64,000 nucleotides of DNA, taken from Streptomyces sclerotialus. GTDB lineage: Bacteria > Actinomycetota > Actinomycetes > Streptomycetales > Streptomycetaceae. The translations under genes were made by a program, and so were the position numbers. The notes beneath the pieces are model-generated. The model saw nothing but the letters and a program-made list of their open reading frames with translations, had not been told where the DNA came from and searched no databases. Positions 9,152 through 17,868 of the stretch are shown piece by piece. The first letter of the stretch is position 1, and every line of letters begins with the position of its first letter. The stretch lies in assembly GCA_000719105.1 (NCBI GenBank), contig JODX01000007.1, positions 248,001-312,000 on the forward strand. The letters are read 5' to 3'.

Positions 9152-10030
9152 GTGACAGACACCGAGAAAGACCTGATCTTCGACATAGGGATGCGCGACG
9201 GGGAGGATTCGGCGTTCTATCTGACCAAGGGATTCCGAGTGGTCGCGTTCGAAGCGGATCCGGTTCTCGCCGACCGGGCACGCGAAAGGTTCGCGCGGGA
9301 CATTGAGCGAGGGCGTCTGCATCTCGTCGAAGGCGCGATCGTACCGGGTTCGTGGCGCGCGGACGGGGCGCAGAAGGTTCGCTTTTATCGTAATCCGGCA
9401 AATCCCGACTGGGGGACCGTCCTGCAGGAGTGGACCCTGCGGAACCAGGTGCTGGGGTTCAGCCGCGTGGAAGAGGTCCAGGTCGACATCGCCGATCTGT
9501 CGGAGGTGATTGCGCAGTTCGGGATGCCGCACTACATGAAAATCGACATCGAGGGGGTCGACCTTGAATGCCTCCAGGTGCTGGAGCGGTTCGAAAGCCG
9601 CCCCCACTATGTGTCGATCGAGTCGGAAAAGCAGTCGTTCAACCGGCTGGTCCGCGAGGTGGACCTGCTGCGCCGACTCGGCTACGACTCGTTCAAAGCA
9701 GTACAGCAGGGACGTGTGCACCGGCAGCGCGAGCCACGCCCACCTCTTGAGGGTGAATACAGTGGGATGTCTCTGAAGGTGGGCTCCTCCGGTCTTTTCG
9801 GCCGTGATTTGCCCGGCCGCTGGAAGAGCCAGGACGAACTGCTCGCCCAGTACCGCCGTATATTTCTCGGATACCGACTGCTCGGCGACTATTCCTTCCT
9901 GGGCAGCCGCCGTTCGGGCCGCTGGCTCCTGCGGAATGTGAGCGCTCTTCTTGACGGGTGCGGTTTCAAGGTGCCCCGGCCCGTTCCCGGGTGGTACGAC
10001 ACGCACGCCCGGCACCGCGACGCCTCATGA
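9152..10030 (+). CDS. FkbM-family SAM methyltransferase
   Basis: A protein of about 292 residues that would transfer a methyl group, usually to a hydroxyl, from S-adenosylmethionine. The SAM site is FDIGMRDGEDSAFYL with the acidic end AFEADP; the FkbM signature MKIDIEGVDLECL lies near residue 135. The GTG at 9152 is preceded by GAGAGGG eleven bases upstream; a GTG at 9140 or an ATG at 9098 are alternatives. Codon use is more A/T-tolerant than its neighbours (for example TTTTATCGT and GTATATTTC), a hint of separate acquisition. It lies 52 bases before the ABC exporter pair, so it may tailor the compound they export. Confidence 0.85.
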   Translation: MTDTEKDLIFDIGMRDGEDSAFYLTKGFRVVAFEADPVLADRARERFARDIERGRLHLVEGAIVPGSWRADGAQKVRFYRNPANPDWGTVLQEWTLRNQVLGFSRVEEVQVDIADLSEVIAQFGMPHYMKIDIEGVDLECLQVLERFESRPHYVSIESEKQSFNRLVREVDLLRRLGYDSFKAVQQGRVHRQREPRPPLEGEYSGMSLKVGSSGLFGRDLPGRWKSQDELLAQYRRIFLGYRLLGDYSFLGSRRSGRWLLRNVSALLDGCGFKVPRPVPGWYDTHARHRDAS

Positions 10031-10082
10031 GGGGCGGAACCGTGCGGCACGGCTTTCTCACCGGAAGAAGCGGGGGCGGGTA

Positions 10083-11885
10083 GTGCGGGCTCCCAGACCG
10101 CTGCGGAACCTCCCGTATGCCGACCCCGGTAGCCCCGACACCCGGTCCGCCGTGAGGTTCTTGCTCTGGCTTCATGCCCGTCAGGCGCGCGCCCAGCTCA
10201 GCGCCGCCAGCTGGGGCTTCCTCGCCCTCGTGGCCAGTGGCTCCCTCGCCGTGGCCTCAGGGCATGCGGTGCAGGCCCTCGTCGACCGCTCGGGGCACGC
10301 CCTGACGGCGTCGATCGCGGAGATGGCCGTGCTCGGCGCGCTGTCCGTCCTGGGCGAAACCATGCTCAGCCGTGCGGCGGTGACCAACTGGATCACCGCC
10401 ACGACCCGCGTGCAGCAACTGGTCTCCCGCAAGGTCGTGGAACTGGGCGCCGCGCTTCCCCGGCGGCTGGTGTCGGGCGACGTGGTCACCGTTAGCACCA
10501 GCGACGCCGAGAAACTGGGCTGGTTCGTCGAGGCCTCGGCGCGCTGCGGGGCCGCTGTCGCCGCCTGTGTCGTGGTGACGGCGCTGGTGTGCGCCGAGGA
10601 ACCGGCCCTGGGTCTGTTGGTGGCGGCGGGCGTACCTCTCCTCGCCGTCTCCTCACTGCCCCTGCTGCCCGCGGCGATCCGGCAGACCGGCGAACAGCGC
10701 GCCCGGACCGGGAGGGCCATACACCTAGCCGCGGACATCGTCACGGGGCTGCGGGTGCTGCGGGGTGTCGGTGGCGAGGAACTGTATCTCGACCGGTACC
10801 GTCACGCCTCGCAGGGCGTACGCCGAGCCGCCGTGGCGGGTGCCCGGATCTCCGCGTGGATCGCCGGTCAGCATGTGCTGCTACGCGGTGTCTTCGTGGT
10901 GACGGTGTCGTGGTGCGGGGTGCGCATGCTGGTGGACCACCGTATGTCCGTGGGCGATCTCGTCACCTGCTACGGCCTCGTCACCTTCCTCATGGCGCCG
11001 CTCGCCCAGTTCGAGGAGATGGCCACCGCGTGGTCGGTGTCCCAGCCCGCCGCGCAGCGTGTGGCCGGGCTCCTTGCCACCCGCCTCGAGACGCGCGCGC
11101 CCTCGGCGGCGCATCACGGCGAATTGTCCGGGGACCTGTACGACCCGGCCACCGGACTGCTGGCGCCGGCAGGGCAGGTGACCGGCGTGGTGTGCGCCGA
11201 CCGCGAGGTGGCCGCGTGCCTGGTCGAACGGCTGGGCGGGCTCGGCACGCTGGAGGGTGTCCCCTCGGCGCGGCTCGGCGGCGTCCCCCTCGACGCGGTG
11301 CCGCCGGCGGCCGCCCGCCGTGCCGTGCTGGTGCAGGACAAGGACCCGGTGCTGCTGTCCGGGACGGTCCGGGACCTGCTCGACGTGCCTCGCTCCGGTG
11401 CTGTCTCCGCCGCCGAGGCGCTTGCGGCGGCGCAATGTGACGACGTGCTGCGAACGCTGGCGCAGGTGTCCCGGCCCGTGGAGGGCGCCCACCCGGCGGT
11501 GGGCGATCCGGGCATCGCCCACCTCACGGAACGTGGCAGATCCGTCTCCGGCGGTCAGCGCCAGCGACTCGCTCTCGCACGCTCGCTGGTCACCGACCCG
11601 GAGGTGCTGGTGCTCGACGAACCGACCAGTGCCGTCGACGCGCACACGGAGGCGCGCATCGCAAAGGCGCTGAAGACGATCAGAAAGGGCCGCACGACCG
11701 TGGTTATCACGTTCAGTCCGCTGTTGCTCGAGCGGGCCGACCGGGTGGTGTTCGTAACCTCGGCCAGGGTGCGGGCCACTGGCACGCACCGCGCGCTTCT
11801 GCAATCCGAACCCGCTTACCGGGCGCTGGTCCTGCGCGCCGTGGGGAACGAGGTTCCCCCATTCGGCCAGAGGAACCCCGAATGA
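10083..11885 (+). CDS. ABC exporter half-transporter, degenerate Walker A
   Basis: A 600-residue fused permease/ATPase of the type I exporter fold: six membrane helices to about residue 300, then a nucleotide-binding domain. The Walker A region reads GQVTGVVCADREVAACL with no P-loop lysine, and the switch histidine is lost (VVITFSPLL). The signature VSGGQRQRLALARSL and Walker B VLVLDEPTS are intact. The GTG at 10083 was chosen because it directly precedes the arginine-rich leader; the following gene starts in a four-base overlap. With its partner it should form a heterodimer with one working ATP site. Substrate unknown; probably the product of the upstream operon. Confidence 0.88.
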   Translation: MRAPRPLRNLPYADPGSPDTRSAVRFLLWLHARQARAQLSAASWGFLALVASGSLAVASGHAVQALVDRSGHALTASIAEMAVLGALSVLGETMLSRAAVTNWITATTRVQQLVSRKVVELGAALPRRLVSGDVVTVSTSDAEKLGWFVEASARCGAAVAACVVVTALVCAEEPALGLLVAAGVPLLAVSSLPLLPAAIRQTGEQRARTGRAIHLAADIVTGLRVLRGVGGEELYLDRYRHASQGVRRAAVAGARISAWIAGQHVLLRGVFVVTVSWCGVRMLVDHRMSVGDLVTCYGLVTFLMAPLAQFEEMATAWSVSQPAAQRVAGLLATRLETRAPSAAHHGELSGDLYDPATGLLAPAGQVTGVVCADREVAACLVERLGGLGTLEGVPSARLGGVPLDAVPPAAARRAVLVQDKDPVLLSGTVRDLLDVPRSGAVSAAEALAAAQCDDVLRTLAQVSRPVEGAHPAVGDPGIAHLTERGRSVSGGQRQRLALARSLVTDPEVLVLDEPTSAVDAHTEARIAKALKTIRKGRTTVVITFSPLLLERADRVVFVTSARVRATGTHRALLQSEPAYRALVLRAVGNEVPPFGQRNPE

Positions 11886-13669
11886 GGACGGCAGAGAGCT
11901 CTGAGGACGATCCCGGTTCCTTGCTGCGGCGGTTGACCCTTCCGGTCGCCCCGGCCGGGTCGATCCGCGCATACGTACGGACGCTGGCGCACCGTCACCG
12001 GCGGGCGCTGGCGCACCTAGTGCTGGCCAACGCGGTGGCTGTGACGGCATCGATGGCGGGGCCGTTCCTGCTGGGCGGCCTCGTCCAGCGCCTCGCGGCC
12101 CGGCCGGGCCAGGGCTCGTTCACGCTGGTCGCCGGGGTCTTCCTGGCAGCGATCACCGTTCAGGCGGTGTGCACCCGCAAGGTTCGTGCGGACGGGGCCG
12201 TTCTCGGTGAGACGTTGCTGGCCGAACTACGCGAGGATTTCCTCACCCGGGCGGTGCGGCTGCCGCCCGGCGTACTGGAGGGCAATGGCGCCGGTGATCT
12301 CCTCTCACGCATCACCACGGATGTCGACCGGCTGTCCAACGCGCTGCGTGAGGCCGTGCCCCACCTCGTCGTCGCGGTGGTCTGGGTGGCCGGTCTCCTG
12401 GCCGGACTGGTCCTGACCGCACCCCCGCTCGCCCTGCCGCTGCTGCTGGTGGTGGTGCCGGTACTGCTCGTGGTCCGCTGGTACGTCCGCGCGGCCCCGC
12501 AGGCCTACCGCTCCGAGTCCGCCGGATACGCGGCCATCTGTACAGCGCTGGCCGAGTCGGTTGACGCGGCGCGGACCATCGAAGCCCACCGGCTCGGTGA
12601 GCGCCGCGTCGCACAGTCCGACGAGCGGATCCGGGTGTGGGTGGGTCGGCAGAGCTTCACCATGGGACTGCGTACCATGCTGCACGTCGTGGTCAACGGG
12701 GCCCACGCCCTGCTGCTCGTACTGGCGCTCGCGGCGGGCGGCGTCTCCGTCCTCCGCGGCTGGCTCGGGATCGGGGCGCTGACCACCGGGATAATGCTCG
12801 TGCAGATGCTACTGCAACCGGTCAACCAGATTCTGCGTTGGTACACCGACCTCCAGGTGTGCCGGACCGCGCTCTCACGGCTCCTGGGCGTACGGGAGGT
12901 CCCCTTGGACACCTCCCCCAAGGCCCCGGCACCGAGCGGCCGGGAGCTGCGCGCCGACCGGGTGCGCTTCCACTATGGAGAAGGCCCTGACGTGCTGCGT
13001 GGGATCTCGCTGCGGATTCCACCGGGCACACGGCTGGCGCTGGTGGGCCCGTCGGGGGCCGGTAAATCCACCTTCGGCCGGCTGCTCGCCGGTATTCACA
13101 CGCCGACGGCCGGTGAGGTCACCCTGGGCGGAACGGCGATCGACCGCATTCCCACCGAGCAACTGCGCGGGCACGTGGCCCTGGTCAACCAGGAGCACCA
13201 CGTGTTCACCGGCACCTTGAGGGACAACCTGATCATGGCACGGCCCACGGCCAGCGACACCCACCTCCTCGCGGCCCTGGAGGCGGTCGACGCCCTGGAG
13301 TGGGTGCGCGGGCTGGAGCACGGACTCGACACGGAGGTTGGGCAGGGCGGGCTGGCGTTGCTTGCCGCGCAGGCCCAACAGGTTGCGCTGGCCCGGCTGC
13401 TGCTGGCGGACCCGCACACCCTCGTCCTGGACGAGGCCACGGCCCTCCTTGACCCAGGTGCCGCGCGACACCTGGAGCGCTCACTCGCCCGGGTCCTTCA
13501 GGGCCGTACGGTGATTGCCATCGCGCACCGGCTACACACCGCGTACGACGCCGATCTCATCGCCGTCGTCGACCAGGGCCGCATCACCGAACTGGGCGAC
13601 CATCACCGGCTGCTGGCGGAGGACGGGACGTATGCCGCACTGTGGCGGTCGTGGCAAGGGACCCCGTAG
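11882..13669 (+). CDS. ABC exporter half-transporter, degenerate signature motif
   Basis: A 595-residue partner of the preceding half-transporter, again with a six-helix permease part followed by an ATPase domain. Walker A is intact (LVGPSGAGKSTFGRLL), Walker B is intact (TLVLDEATALLD) and the switch histidine is present (VIAIAHRLHT), but the signature that should read LSGGQ is LAAQAQQ. Because each ATP site combines Walker A of one chain with the signature of the other, this chain's Walker A meets the intact VSGGQ of its partner, while the two broken motifs face each other. The start overlaps the previous stop by four bases, so equal amounts are expected. Confidence 0.9.
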   Translation: MRTAESSEDDPGSLLRRLTLPVAPAGSIRAYVRTLAHRHRRALAHLVLANAVAVTASMAGPFLLGGLVQRLAARPGQGSFTLVAGVFLAAITVQAVCTRKVRADGAVLGETLLAELREDFLTRAVRLPPGVLEGNGAGDLLSRITTDVDRLSNALREAVPHLVVAVVWVAGLLAGLVLTAPPLALPLLLVVVPVLLVVRWYVRAAPQAYRSESAGYAAICTALAESVDAARTIEAHRLGERRVAQSDERIRVWVGRQSFTMGLRTMLHVVVNGAHALLLVLALAAGGVSVLRGWLGIGALTTGIMLVQMLLQPVNQILRWYTDLQVCRTALSRLLGVREVPLDTSPKAPAPSGRELRADRVRFHYGEGPDVLRGISLRIPPGTRLALVGPSGAGKSTFGRLLAGIHTPTAGEVTLGGTAIDRIPTEQLRGHVALVNQEHHVFTGTLRDNLIMARPTASDTHLLAALEAVDALEWVRGLEHGLDTEVGQGGLALLAAQAQQVALARLLLADPHTLVLDEATALLDPGAARHLERSLARVLQGRTVIAIAHRLHTAYDADLIAVVDQGRITELGDHHRLLAEDGTYAALWRSWQGTP

Positions 13670-13680
13670 GTGGATACATT

Positions 13681-13700
13681 TACTGGGAACGGTCCCAGTA
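13681..13700 (+). terminator. Inverted repeat after the ABC exporter operon
   Basis: TACTGGGA, a four-base loop, then TCCCAGTA: an eight-base perfect stem that begins eleven bases after the exporter stop. No T-tract follows, which is usual in this genus. It may act as a terminator or as an operator for an unlinked regulator. Confidence 0.5.
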
Positions 13701-14045
13701 CCCCTTCGTATCGAAGACGGCCGCAAACCAGCCATGATCGAAGGGTTGATCGAATAAGCCAACCTGTCAGCGGCGGCGGGGTGCTGGGCCCCTGGGTTTC
13801 CATCGCACGCTTCCCGCCCGGCAGCCGCACCGGCGCGCTGCGCTCCGGCTTCGCCGCCGTATACCTTTGACCAGCGGCGACATGAAAGTTATCGAAAGGT
13901 AACGCCATTAGGGGCACCGCTGTCGCAGCGGGGAGGGTGTCGACCGGTCGAACATCCCGTCCGCATGCGGTCACGCTCCGCGTCTGTGCCGCTCGGCGCG
14001 AACGCAGGGCGTGATCGCGTATGTGTCCTGAATATTTCCCTCCGG

Positions 14046-14057
14046 GTAAGCGCTTAC
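14046..14057. promoter_or_regulatory. LacI-type operator GTAAGCGCTTAC
   Basis: A perfect 12-base palindrome centred on CG, the usual form for LacI-family half-sites, 65 bases before the start chosen for the LacI gene. It is probably the self-regulatory site of that gene and may also mark other members of its regulon. Confidence 0.65.
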
Positions 14058-14121
14058 TTGTTGGCCCGCCTGGCCGTATGTGAACGTGCACAGGCGCAAC
14101 AGCACACTTCAAGGGAGATCG

Positions 14122-15141
14122 GTGACCAGGGCTTCTTCCGGGCGGCAGCCGACGGTATACGACGTGGCGCGGGAGGCGGGTGTCTCACATGCGACTGTCT
14201 CCCGGGTCATCAACGGCGCACGGTACGTCAGCCCCACAGCGCGACAGGCCGTCGAGGACGCTATCCGCGCGACGGGCTACATACGCAACCAGCAGGCGCG
14301 CGGCCTGGTGCGGGGCCAGGCGGACTGCGTCACGGTCGTGATCGCTGCGCCGCACGAGTCGCTGCCGAGTACCTCTGACCCGTTCCGTGTCATCCAGGGC
14401 TGCGCCAGGGCCCTGGCCCGGCACAACATGGCCCTGAACGTGGCGTTCATCGACACACGCGAGCAGGGCGCGGCGCAGCGTCAGCTGCAACGTCACATCG
14501 TCGCGTTCGGCACGCTCGGGCTCCTCGTCATCCCGCACCGCTCGGACGCCGTACCGGCCTGGCTGGCCCAGAGCCGTCTGCCCACCGTCGTCCACGGCAG
14601 GCCGTGGCTGGCCGGACGCCAAGCGGCGTATGTGACGATCGACCATCGCGGGGCCGCCTACTCGCTCGCCCGTCACCTGCACATGTCCGGTCGTCGGCGA
14701 ATCGCTCTGCTCACCGGTCGGCGAGACACCCCCGACAGCGATGAGCGTCTGGAGGGGTACCGGGTGGCGTTGACGGATCTGGGGATGAGCCTCGACGACA
14801 GTCTCCTCGCCCGCGGCAACCGCACCCGCGCCGGAGGGAAGGCCGCGATGCACCGGCTGCTGGTCCAGGACGCGGCGCTCGACGCCGTCCTGGTGAGCGG
14901 CGACCGCATGACGGAGGGAGCGCTGGAGGCGCTGCGTGAGGCGGGCAGGTCCGTGCCCGGTGACGTGGCGGTCGGCGGACTGGACGACACACCGGGCCCC
15001 TCCTTCGGCCTGACGGGCATCGACCATCCGTGGAACCGCATCGGCGAGGAGATGGTGCGCCTGCTGCTCGCCCTGCTGGCGGGACAGAAACCCTCGGCGG
15101 TCGTGCTGCCCAGTCGCTTGGTGCGTCGACGGTCGACCTAA
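14122..15141 (+). CDS. LacI-family transcriptional regulator
   Basis: A 339-residue repressor. The N-terminal helix-turn-helix is PTVYDVAREAGVSHATVSRV followed by the hinge helix region NGARYVSPTARQAVEDAI, then a periplasmic-binding-type sugar domain ending in HPWNRIGEEMVRLLL. The GTG at 14122 has AAGGGAG four bases upstream; an earlier GTG at 14080 lacks a ribosome-binding site and only adds a tail. The perfect palindrome upstream suggests autoregulation. It could respond to a sugar linked to the GH35 enzyme or the exporter operon upstream; the inducer is unknown. Confidence 0.9.
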   Translation: MTRASSGRQPTVYDVAREAGVSHATVSRVINGARYVSPTARQAVEDAIRATGYIRNQQARGLVRGQADCVTVVIAAPHESLPSTSDPFRVIQGCARALARHNMALNVAFIDTREQGAAQRQLQRHIVAFGTLGLLVIPHRSDAVPAWLAQSRLPTVVHGRPWLAGRQAAYVTIDHRGAAYSLARHLHMSGRRRIALLTGRRDTPDSDERLEGYRVALTDLGMSLDDSLLARGNRTRAGGKAAMHRLLVQDAALDAVLVSGDRMTEGALEALREAGRSVPGDVAVGGLDDTPGPSFGLTGIDHPWNRIGEEMVRLLLALLAGQKPSAVVLPSRLVRRRST

Positions 15142-15265
15142 ACCGGACCTCTCGCCGTCGCCCTGGCAGGAGCCCGAAGCCGCGTCACTTTCCTACCCAC
15201 CCACCTACGCCCCGCGCCCGGTCCCGGGCTAGCACTGCCGCACCGTGCAGGGGGAAGGGAAAGCC

Positions 15266-16306
15266 ATGGAAACGAAACACACCCCGGCCTCCGCATGGCA
15301 CGTCCTACGCGATGCCCTGACGCAAGGAGTGTTGGACCCTGGGCACCACCCGTCCCTGGCGGAGCAGATGACCGCGCTGGGACTGCTCCGCAGGACGCCC
15401 GAGGGACTCGCGCCGGCTCACGACCACATCGCCTACTACTCGGTGACCGGGGCAGTGCTCCAAGGCTTGGAGGAAAACCTGGTCCGGGCCCTGTCATTGG
15501 TGTGGTCACGGCCCGCGTCGCTGCGCGCTAACGGCGTGCCGACGCAGGCGCCGCGTGGTGGAACCCCGGTGGAGGGCACCGGGTGGCACCGTGTCGTCCA
15601 GCAGATCATCAAAGCGGAGCGGGAGATCCTCGTCGCGCTGCCGGGTACCCGATTCCCCCACGCGGTCCTGCGGGAGCTGGCGGGCGCGCTGCGCACCGCG
15701 TTGACGCGGGAGGTGAAGGTGCAGGTCATCTGCCAGCACCCGGCACGGTTCAGCGAACCGGTGAAACGTGTCATCCAGGAGATCGGCGCGGTGGGCGCCG
15801 AGGCCAGAACGCTGGAGGAGTTCTTCCAGCAGCTCATCGTCGTGGACCGGTCCGTGGCGTCCATCTCCATGCTGGACCTCGAAGCGGACGGTACGGTCCT
15901 CACGGACCCCGTGGCTGTCTCCTTCCTGGTGGACCTCTACGAGCGCCACTGGACCCGGGCGGCCGATCACCCCTTCCGTCCGACCCACGCGGCCCGCGCC
16001 GCCGACGAGGTCGGCACCGCCTTCCGCGACGCCCTCGTGCGGATGCTGGTCAACGGGCATCCCGACAAGCACATTGCCAAGAGATTGGGTCTGTCCCTGC
16101 GCAGCACCGCCGAGCACGTGGCCCGCCTCAAGGCGGAACTGGGCGCCAAGAACCGTACGCAGATGGGCTACTTGCTCGCCAAGCGTGAAATCGACGGCGG
16201 TGAAACCGGCCGGCGAAAGGTCGGCGGCGAGGAAGGTGATGAAGCGGTGCTGTCCGCCCGGCAGCACGTGGTCCCGGACTGGACCCAGGCGAAGAACGCG
16301 GCATGA
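15266..16306 (+). CDS. LuxR-type HTH regulator with PLD-like sensor domain
   Basis: A 346-residue regulator of a common actinomycete type. The N-terminal part (LRDALTQGVLDPGHHPSLAEQMTALGLL) looks like a winged-helix module of the TrmB kind. The middle, REILVALPGTRFPH to the FFQQLIVVDRSVASISMLD stretch, resembles a phospholipase-D-like fold without catalytic HKD motifs. The C-terminal LuxR helix-turn-helix is MLVNGHPDKHIAKRLGLS followed by STAEHVARLKAELG. The ATG at 15266 is preceded by a GGGGGAAGGGA ribosome-binding site. It may control the neighbouring biosynthetic genes, as such regulators often do. Confidence 0.82.
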   Translation: METKHTPASAWHVLRDALTQGVLDPGHHPSLAEQMTALGLLRRTPEGLAPAHDHIAYYSVTGAVLQGLEENLVRALSLVWSRPASLRANGVPTQAPRGGTPVEGTGWHRVVQQIIKAEREILVALPGTRFPHAVLRELAGALRTALTREVKVQVICQHPARFSEPVKRVIQEIGAVGAEARTLEEFFQQLIVVDRSVASISMLDLEADGTVLTDPVAVSFLVDLYERHWTRAADHPFRPTHAARAADEVGTAFRDALVRMLVNGHPDKHIAKRLGLSLRSTAEHVARLKAELGAKNRTQMGYLLAKREIDGGETGRRKVGGEEGDEAVLSARQHVVPDWTQAKNAA

Positions 16307-16456
16307 AACGGCGTTCGCCCGAGCGCCGGCCCCCTGGGATCCGTCGACAACCGCCGTGAGGATCTGCTCCGCTTGCCGCACCTGATTCGAACTTCCCACC
16401 TCATCGTCCGGTGATGGCCGGGCCTCCGGCCCGGTCCGCCGAGAGGGAGCGCGTAG

Positions 16457-17590
16457 ATGCCGTACCCGCACGTCCTGTTGTCCGCCGCCGTCTCCCTCGA
16501 CGGCTGTCTCGACGACACTGGACCCGAGCGCCTGAAGCTCTCCGGTCCGGCCGACTTCGATCGTGTCGACGCGGCACGGGCGTCCGCCGATGCGATCCTT
16601 GTCGGCGCCGGCACTGTCCGTGCCGACAACCCGCGGCTGCTTGTCTACTCCGCAGAACGACGGGCCGGCCGCGTCGCCGAGGGCAAGCCCGAATTCCCGC
16701 TCAAGGTGACGGTCAGCGGTTCCGGCGACCTCGATCCGCAGGCGCTGTTCTGGCGCACGGGCGGCGAAAAGCTCCTGTATACGACGAACAAGGGCGCCGA
16801 GCGGGCGCAAGGGCTCGGGATCGCGGCGGACGTCGTGCCGTTGGGCGACGAACTCGACTGGCGTCGGCTCTTGGAGCACCTGCACGGTGTCCACGAGGTG
16901 CGGCGGCTGATGGTCGAGGGCGGCGGGACCGTGCACACCCAGTTGCTCCGGTTGGGGCTCGCCGACGAGCTCCAGCTCGCCCTCGTGCCGCTGCTCGTCG
17001 GGGCCCCGGACGCGCCCCGGCTGTTCGGGGCTGGCACCTACCAGCGCGGACGGCTGCGCCTGTGCGCGACTCGGGCTGTCGGCGATGTCGTCCTGATGAA
17101 CTATGAGCCCACCGCCCCCGGCACCGGGCCGCTGCCCTCGGCCGCCGACCGGCACTGGCTGCGGATCGCCTGCGAGCTGGCGGCCCGGTGCCCGCCTTCG
17201 CAGACGGCTTTCAGCGTGGGGGCGGTGGTGGTCGCAGCCGACGGGACCGAGCTGGCCCGCGCGCATTCGCGGGAGAGCGGGGATCCGGTGGCGCATGCCG
17301 AGGAGGCAGCGCTCGCGAAGATCGCCGCGGGCCATCCGCAGCTGGTCGGCGCCACGGTGTACAGCAGCCTGGAGCCCTGTGCCCGGCGCGCCTCCCGGCC
17401 CGCACCGTGCGCGCGGCTGATCTTGGGCGCGGGCATACGGCGGGTCGTCACGGCGTGGCGGGAGCCGGACACGTTCGTGCCGGGGGCCGACGGGACCTCG
17501 GCACTGACGGCCGGGAGTGCAGAGGTTGTCGTCGTACCCGAGTACGAGGGGGCGGCGAAGGCACCGAACCGGCATCTGTCTTTGGCGTGA
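16457..17590 (+). CDS. RibD-like protein with reductase and deaminase domains in reversed order
   Basis: A 377-residue protein with two riboflavin-pathway modules. Residues about 1-220 form a RibD C-terminal/dihydrofolate reductase-like domain (LSAAVSLDGCLDD, ADAILVGAGTVRADNPRL, RRLMVEGGGTVHTQLL). Residues about 230-377 form a cytidine-deaminase-like domain with the zinc ligands HAEEAAL and EPCARRASRPAPC. Standard RibD has the deaminase first, so the order is swapped here. The start has a GAGAGGGAG site eight bases upstream. No other riboflavin gene is adjacent, so it may act on a pyrimidine or purine intermediate of a specialised pathway rather than in vitamin synthesis. Confidence 0.82.
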   Translation: MPYPHVLLSAAVSLDGCLDDTGPERLKLSGPADFDRVDAARASADAILVGAGTVRADNPRLLVYSAERRAGRVAEGKPEFPLKVTVSGSGDLDPQALFWRTGGEKLLYTTNKGAERAQGLGIAADVVPLGDELDWRRLLEHLHGVHEVRRLMVEGGGTVHTQLLRLGLADELQLALVPLLVGAPDAPRLFGAGTYQRGRLRLCATRAVGDVVLMNYEPTAPGTGPLPSAADRHWLRIACELAARCPPSQTAFSVGAVVVAADGTELARAHSRESGDPVAHAEEAALAKIAAGHPQLVGATVYSSLEPCARRASRPAPCARLILGAGIRRVVTAWREPDTFVPGADGTSALTAGSAEVVVVPEYEGAAKAPNRHLSLA

Positions 17591-17868
17591 CTCGGGCTTT
17601 CGGGGCCGGGCGGCGCTACGTTTTGGCGGGGACGACCCGGAGGCGGCGCCGCGTCTGCCGGTTCTTCGGCATGCGGCTTCCCTGCGTACGCTGGTGGGCC
17701 CAGGATCCATTCGCAGGCACCCGTCGATGGGCAGCGAGCTGGACGCCTGTTACCGAGCCATCGGCCAGCACATCCGCGATGGCCGAGACCGCGCCAGCAA
17801 TCCCGGAGGAAACTGATCGACAGCCCTCACCGAGTCCCCGCGGCCGACGGGCAGGTATGGCGGACCGG

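Larger units (their letters stand above)
13670..14121. other. Intergenic region between ABC exporter and LacI gene
   Basis: About 450 bases. It holds a hairpin just after the exporter stop and the palindrome near 14050, both listed separately. A looser inverted pair ACCTTT/AAAGGT spans 13863-13900. Frames open on either strand lack family resemblance, so I see no gene here. Confidence 0.5.

Noticed and set aside
13603..14112. 169-codon minus-strand frame in the gap before the LacI gene
   Set aside because: No family resemblance, no ribosome-binding site, and it overlaps the exporter 3' end and the operator.
13965..14378. Plus-strand frame overlapping the LacI start
   Set aside because: It runs through the LacI helix-turn-helix coding region in another frame and lacks any recognisable domain.
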